64,000 nucleotides of DNA. Origin: Acidobacteriota bacterium (GTDB lineage: Bacteria > Acidobacteriota > Thermoanaerobaculia > Multivoradales > J023). The notes under the pieces were generated by a model that was not told the DNA's origin, made no database searches, and was given only the letters and a program-made list of their open reading frames with translations. This document shows, piece by piece, positions 60,885 to 64,000 of the stretch. The stretch spans positions 186,001 through 250,000 of the forward strand of contig JAJCXR010000045.1 of NCBI GenBank assembly GCA_029263315.1, given 5' to 3'. Both the position numbers and the translations under genes were made by a program. The number at the start of each line of letters is the position of its first letter. The stretch's first letter is position 1.

Positions 60885-61516
60885 GAAGCCGGCTCGACGG
60901 CGAAAAGCAGGGCGAAACGGTCTTCGTCACCGGGCCAAGATTCGATCCGCTCGACGAGGCGAAAGCCGTGCCCTTGCATCTCTTCGATCAGTGTCTCGGG
61001 GTCGATCCCGTGGCCACCGCGGTCGGGCACACCCTCCAGGACCCGCCAATCCTCTTGCGGGCGAATGTCGATGACCAGCAGGCGGCCCCCGGGTTGTAGG
61101 GCCCGGCGCAGGGCGTCGCGCATGACGGCGGGCTCGGTGAAGTGGTGGTAGACCAGCCGCAGGAGGATGGCTTGGCAGCAGTTGGCCGGCAACCCGGTGC
61201 TCAGATCGCTGCCCAGCACCACCTGCACATTGGCGTAGTCGACGAAACGTTCCTTCAATTCGGCGACCAGGTCGTCCTCGACCTCGGTGGCCCACAGGGC
61301 GCCGGTAGCGCCGATGGCCTCGAGTATGTGGGCGCTCCAGTCGCCGTCGCCGGCCCCCATGTCGGCCACCGAGGTGCCGGCTCTGAGATCGAGGAGGCGG
61401 TCAATGTGCTCGCTTTCATCGCCCGCCACGTGGTCGGGGCTACAGGCCAGGAAGCCAAGGGCCAGCAGCGCGTGAAGCAGCCAAGGGATGGCGTGTCGTA
61501 GGGCTGAGTGTTCCAT
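60881..61516 (-). CDS. SAM-dependent methyltransferase with a lipoprotein-type signal
   Basis: A class I methyltransferase fold of about 211 aa: SVADMGAGDGDWSAHI (motif I, SAM loop), WATEVEDDLVAELKERF (acidic ribose-binding residue), the VVLGSDLSTGLP and RLVYHHFTEP segments, and ALQPGGRLLVIDIRP. Unusually, the first 24 residues are a hydrophobic export-like segment, LLHALLALGFLAC-SPD, that fits a lipobox. If processed, the enzyme would be outside the cytoplasm, where SAM is not normally available. Related exported methyltransferases are known from several Gram-negatives without a clear role. It starts 7 bp after the M14 peptidase stop. Confidence 0.82.
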   Translation of the reverse strand: MEHSALRHAIPWLLHALLALGFLACSPDHVAGDESEHIDRLLDLRAGTSVADMGAGDGDWSAHILEAIGATGALWATEVEDDLVAELKERFVDYANVQVVLGSDLSTGLPANCCQAILLRLVYHHFTEPAVMRDALRRALQPGGRLLVIDIRPQEDWRVLEGVPDRGGHGIDPETLIEEMQGHGFRLVERIESWPGDEDRFALLFAVEPAS

Positions 61517-61523
61517 GGCCGAG

Positions 61524-62621
61524 TTACGTCTTCGCGGAGCGCAAAGTTGCATCATAGGCTTGGACGGCCCGCAAGCCGGCTGCCAGAAACTCGAGCTGCA
61601 GCCGCATTTGATCCCCGAGGGGCATGGCCAGGATGCCCAGGCGCTCGACCTCTTCTAACCAGGCCCGGCGGCTTTGGGTAGCATCCCCAGCCCTGGCCCG
61701 GAGGGCCGTCAGGGCCGGCGGACGCACCTTGTCCGGGCCACGGTAGAGGTGCGCCGGGGCCAAGAAGAGGGGCATCTCCGAAACCAAGGTCAGGGGGTCG
61801 CCGCCCCGGGCGACGACCCATTCCATGGAGCTGGGCCGAAAGAGGGCCGCCGTGGCAGGGTCCCCAAGGGCTTCGAAGTGGGCCCGCATGGCCTTGGAAT
61901 CGGGACGGCTGGTGAATCCTTCGTCGATGCGAAAGAATCCCTTGTCGCCACCGCGGTCGACATCGTGCAAGACGTAACCCAAGTCGCTGACCCGTCGGCG
62001 CAAGTGCTGACGCATGGCGCCGGTGCGATCCGCCCAGCTGTGTTCCATCAAAAACCACGGCCCGGCCGCAAAGGCCATGCCGTGGAAGCTGGCGTGCAAT
62101 CCTATGGGGCCGACCGGTGCCAGGAAATCGGCCACCGCCTGGCATTCCGGACGTATTGCGGAGCTGTCGTCGACGGAATCATGGTGCGCGGAGTCCTGGT
62201 CGGCGGCGGGAAAGCCGAATTCCACGTCGTCCCCCGGAGGATCCCGGACGACGTGTTGCAAATAGCTCAAGAGATCGATGTCGGCGTTGAGACGGCCCCC
62301 GGCGACGTCAAAGGCGTCCTCGGTCCAGGGTCGATTGCGGGCCTCGCCGTCGGGATGCACGTGCGGCACAATGGACCAGGTCCACTGGCGCAGGCACGGC
62401 GCCGAAGGGTCTTGACGGGCCAACCACGAAACGAGCCGCTCGAGCATGGCGGGTCCCACCGGCTCGTCGGCATGGCAACCGGCGATCAAGCTCACTTGCC
62501 GGCGACCGGTGCCCAATCGATGGCCGAAGATAGGGCGACCCTGGCGCGTAGTACCCAGCTGACGCAGTGAAACTTCGGGCATTCGGACGGAGTGTTCTAA
62601 AATGGTCTCGATGTCCAACAT
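61524..62621 (-). CDS. M14-family zinc carboxypeptidase-like protein
   Basis: A protein of about 365 aa. The Zn-binding HxxE is in SLIAGCHADEPVG (His50, Glu53), with the third ligand probably in GLHASFHG and a late Glu in LVSEMPLF as general base. An Arg/Asn pair for the substrate carboxylate is likely in HPDGEARNRPW. There is no signal peptide, so it is cytoplasmic, acting on peptides or an amide such as those cut by AstE-like enzymes. The start is uncertain between 62621 and 62582, because the gene overlaps the divergent arfB 5' end. Confidence 0.82.
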   Translation of the reverse strand: MLDIETILEHSVRMPEVSLRQLGTTRQGRPIFGHRLGTGRRQVSLIAGCHADEPVGPAMLERLVSWLARQDPSAPCLRQWTWSIVPHVHPDGEARNRPWTEDAFDVAGGRLNADIDLLSYLQHVVRDPPGDDVEFGFPAADQDSAHHDSVDDSSAIRPECQAVADFLAPVGPIGLHASFHGMAFAAGPWFLMEHSWADRTGAMRQHLRRRVSDLGYVLHDVDRGGDKGFFRIDEGFTSRPDSKAMRAHFEALGDPATAALFRPSSMEWVVARGGDPLTLVSEMPLFLAPAHLYRGPDKVRPPALTALRARAGDATQSRRAWLEEVERLGILAMPLGDQMRLQLEFLAAGLRAVQAYDATLRSAKT

Positions 62622-63045
62622 GCCAGTGATCATAAACGACCGGCTCTCCATCCCCGCCGACGAGCTGACTTTCACCGCTTCCCGCAGCGCCGGACCGGGC
62701 GGTCAGCACGTCAATAAGGTCAATAGCCGCATCACTCTGATGTTCGATATCGAGGCTTCGAGCAGCCTCGATGACCAGCAGAAGGAACGGCTGCGCGAGC
62801 ATCTGGCGACCCGCATCAACAAGTTGGGGCTGCTGCGGGTCAGCGCACAGAAGGAGCGTAGCCAGGTGCTCAATCGGCGTCGGGCCGTCGAGCGTTTTGC
62901 CGATCTGCTGCGCCAAGCGCTGGAGGAGAAAGCGGAGCGACGACCCGGCAAGATTCCCAAGCGATCCAAAAGACGGCGTTTGCAGGACAAACGCCGACGC
63001 AGCGCCATCAAGAAGGATCGGCGCGGCGATTTCGACGGCGAATAA
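62602..63045 (+). CDS. arfB: Alternative ribosome-rescue factor ArfB (YaeJ), peptidyl-tRNA hydrolase
   Basis: A 147-aa release-factor-like protein. The catalytic GGQ (residues 33-35) is in RSAGPGGQHVNKVNSRITL, followed by the helical domain (QVLNRRRAVERFADLL) and a basic C-terminal tail (KIPKRSKRRRLQDKRRR) that enters the empty mRNA channel. It lacks the codon-recognition domain of RF1/RF2, so it is ArfB. A later Met (62611 or 62620) could be the true start. It shares its promoter region with the divergent M14 gene. Confidence 0.95.
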   Translation: MVSMSNMPVIINDRLSIPADELTFTASRSAGPGGQHVNKVNSRITLMFDIEASSSLDDQQKERLREHLATRINKLGLLRVSAQKERSQVLNRRRAVERFADLLRQALEEKAERRPGKIPKRSKRRRLQDKRRRSAIKKDRRGDFDGE

Positions 63046-63112
63046 CGGCCATTCATTCGCCATCTAGTTTTCTTGGGTGAGCGATCGCCCATCGACATAC
63101 GGAGCACACGAC

Positions 63113-63487
63113 ATGACACTCATAGGTAATTTGATCTGGTTGATCTTCGGCGGCTTTCTCTCGGGGCTGGGTTACATCATCGGCGGCTTGGGGTTATGCC
63201 TGACCATCATCGGCATCCCGTTTGGAATTCAATCCATCAAGCTGGGGGTGGCTACCTTCACCCCCTTTGGCAAATCCGTGGTCGAGGTGCCGGGGGCCAA
63301 TGGTGTGTTGAGCATCTTGCTCAATGTGGTCTGGGTCCTACTCTTTGGTTGGGGAATCGCCCTTAGCCATCTCGTGTGGGCCGCTCTCTTGGCCGTGACG
63401 ATCGTCGGTCTTCCATTCGCCAAGCAACACATCAAGTTGCTGCCTTTGGCCTTCTTGCCCTTCGGCCGTCGTCTGGTGGACGACTGA
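63113..63487 (+). CDS. YccF-domain inner-membrane protein
   Basis: A 124-aa membrane protein with two copies of the YccF pattern. The first is LIWLIFGGFLSGLGYIIGG and IIGIPFGIQSIKLGVATFTPFG. The second is WVLLFGWGIALSHLVWAALL and IVGLPFAKQHIKLLPLAFLPFG. The repeated (I/V)-G-(I/L)-P-F motif is typical. Function is unknown; it is probably an inner-membrane protein with four helices. I chose Met at 63113 with ACGGAGC upstream. It follows arfB by 67 bp. Confidence 0.88.
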   Translation: MTLIGNLIWLIFGGFLSGLGYIIGGLGLCLTIIGIPFGIQSIKLGVATFTPFGKSVVEVPGANGVLSILLNVVWVLLFGWGIALSHLVWAALLAVTIVGLPFAKQHIKLLPLAFLPFGRRLVDD

Positions 63488-63566
63488 TCCGCAACAGCCG
63501 GAGGTGAACTCCAGGGCCGGTGAGTAACAAGGCCGCTCGCTACACGGCGACACTTGCCGTAGGTTG

Positions 63567-64000
63567 TCAAGGGGGCGTTGCGGCAGCCGTGGGTCGGCTG
63601 GCCAAGATCAACTGATCCCGGGGGCGGCGGCCCTCGGCCCGCAGCTCCAGAGGAGCCATGGGAGGGCGTCGGGGATCACCGATGCGGCTCCACCAGACCT
63701 CGACATGCAGCGCGCGGTCGTCCCGACGCCGAGTCTCCCATGGGCCTTTCCACCGACCCTGGGCCAGGACCGTGGCGGTGGCTTGACGCAGCGGCGGTTG
63801 ATCCGCAAGCCCCAGGACTTCGAATAGGGGACGCCCGATGACCTCGCTCTCCGACCAGCCATAGAGATCCTCCGCCGCCGCATTCCAGTGCTCGATGCGG
63901 TGCTCGAGGGTGGTCACGATCAGCGCCGTCTTCAGGTTCTCCAAGTACAGGGTTTCTTGGGCCAGCTGCTCTTCCAGGGCCGCCCGCTCGGTGGTATCTT
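63567..64000 (-). CDS. PAS-domain sensor protein, truncated by the right window edge
   Basis: The frame is open from the stop at 63567 to the window edge, so at least 144 residues are visible and the N-terminus lies outside. The visible part has an end-of-PAS linker (TTERAALEEQLAQETLYLENL) and then a PAS core: LKTALIVTTLEHRIEHWNAAAEDLYGWSESEVIGRPLFEVL. That sequence repeats the PAS-fold consensus W-N-x-A-A-E-x-x-x-G. It is probably part of a multi-PAS sensor. The C-terminal 40 residues after the PAS are short, Arg/Pro rich and hold no kinase domain, so the product may end with this PAS. Confidence 0.75.
   Translation of the reverse strand, partial: DTTERAALEEQLAQETLYLENLKTALIVTTLEHRIEHWNAAAEDLYGWSESEVIGRPLFEVLGLADQPPLRQATATVLAQGRWKGPWETRRRDDRALHVEVWWSRIGDPRRPPMAPLELRAEGRRPRDQLILASRPTAAATPP

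Overview
This is a GC-rich (roughly 63-65% by eye) bacterial chromosome segment with dense coding, many 1-4 bp start/stop overlaps and no rRNA, tRNA, insertion sequence, prophage or CRISPR array that I could recognise. Outer-membrane barrels, lipoproteins, an OmpA-like domain, PilZ and TPR proteins, response-regulator/DUF4388/roadblock fusions, an MglA-like GTPase, CRTAC1-type FG-GAP proteins, protein kinase/AAA/TPR fusions and a YcaO-TfuA pair together suggest a Gram-negative with a large signalling repertoire. Acidobacteriota (Thermoanaerobaculia-like) is my best guess and Myxococcota the alternative. This is inferred from gene content, not from a marker gene.

Layout. 0.2-10.0 kb: a small unknown protein, then a long leftward run of envelope genes (secreted toroid-like protein, TPR protein, CRTAC1 FG-GAP protein, rhomboid protease with TPR tail, PuuD-like membrane protein, secreted esterase). 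10.0-17.5 kb: housekeeping (truC, aat, sucCD, a cyanophycinase-like protein without its serine, ndk, a PlsC-like acyltransferase, a YheT-like hydrolase). 17.5-28.8 kb: a leftward 211-aa protein/YcaO/TfuA cluster, a 1400-aa kinase/pseudo-cyclase/AAA/TPR protein, a membrane phosphodiesterase and a PepD-like dipeptidase. 29.1-30.9 kb: an outer-membrane protein with two cysteine-rich InlB-type repeats and a degenerate OmpA domain, closed by two strong hairpins.

31.2-41.6 kb is the most unusual signalling block. An NtrC-type regulator is followed by a good sigma-54 promoter and then a rightward series: receiver-DUF4388-roadblock protein, two stand-alone roadblock proteins, an MglA-like GTPase with a long unknown C-terminal domain, a PAS histidine kinase, a membrane hybrid kinase and a two-RCK potassium channel. 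It reads as a GTPase/roadblock switch wired to two-component control.

41.7-48.4 kb: a ChvI/ChvG-like two-component pair translationally coupled to an exported protein with a caspase/CHAT-like His-Cys signature, then a PilZ-AMIN membrane protein. 48.4-51.3 kb: an SCP2 protein, an R2lox-type metal oxidase and an HD-type (HAD family) 5'-nucleotidase in a tight operon. 51.6-56.4 kb: a second phosphorelay (Hpt, receiver, hybrid kinase with two receivers, receiver-Ser/Thr kinase). 56.6-64.0 kb: DUF1569/DinB-like protein, CusF-like lipoprotein, small barrel, patatin-like lipase, class III CoA-transferase, an apparently exported methyltransferase, an M14 peptidase, arfB, a YccF protein and a PAS protein cut by the right edge.
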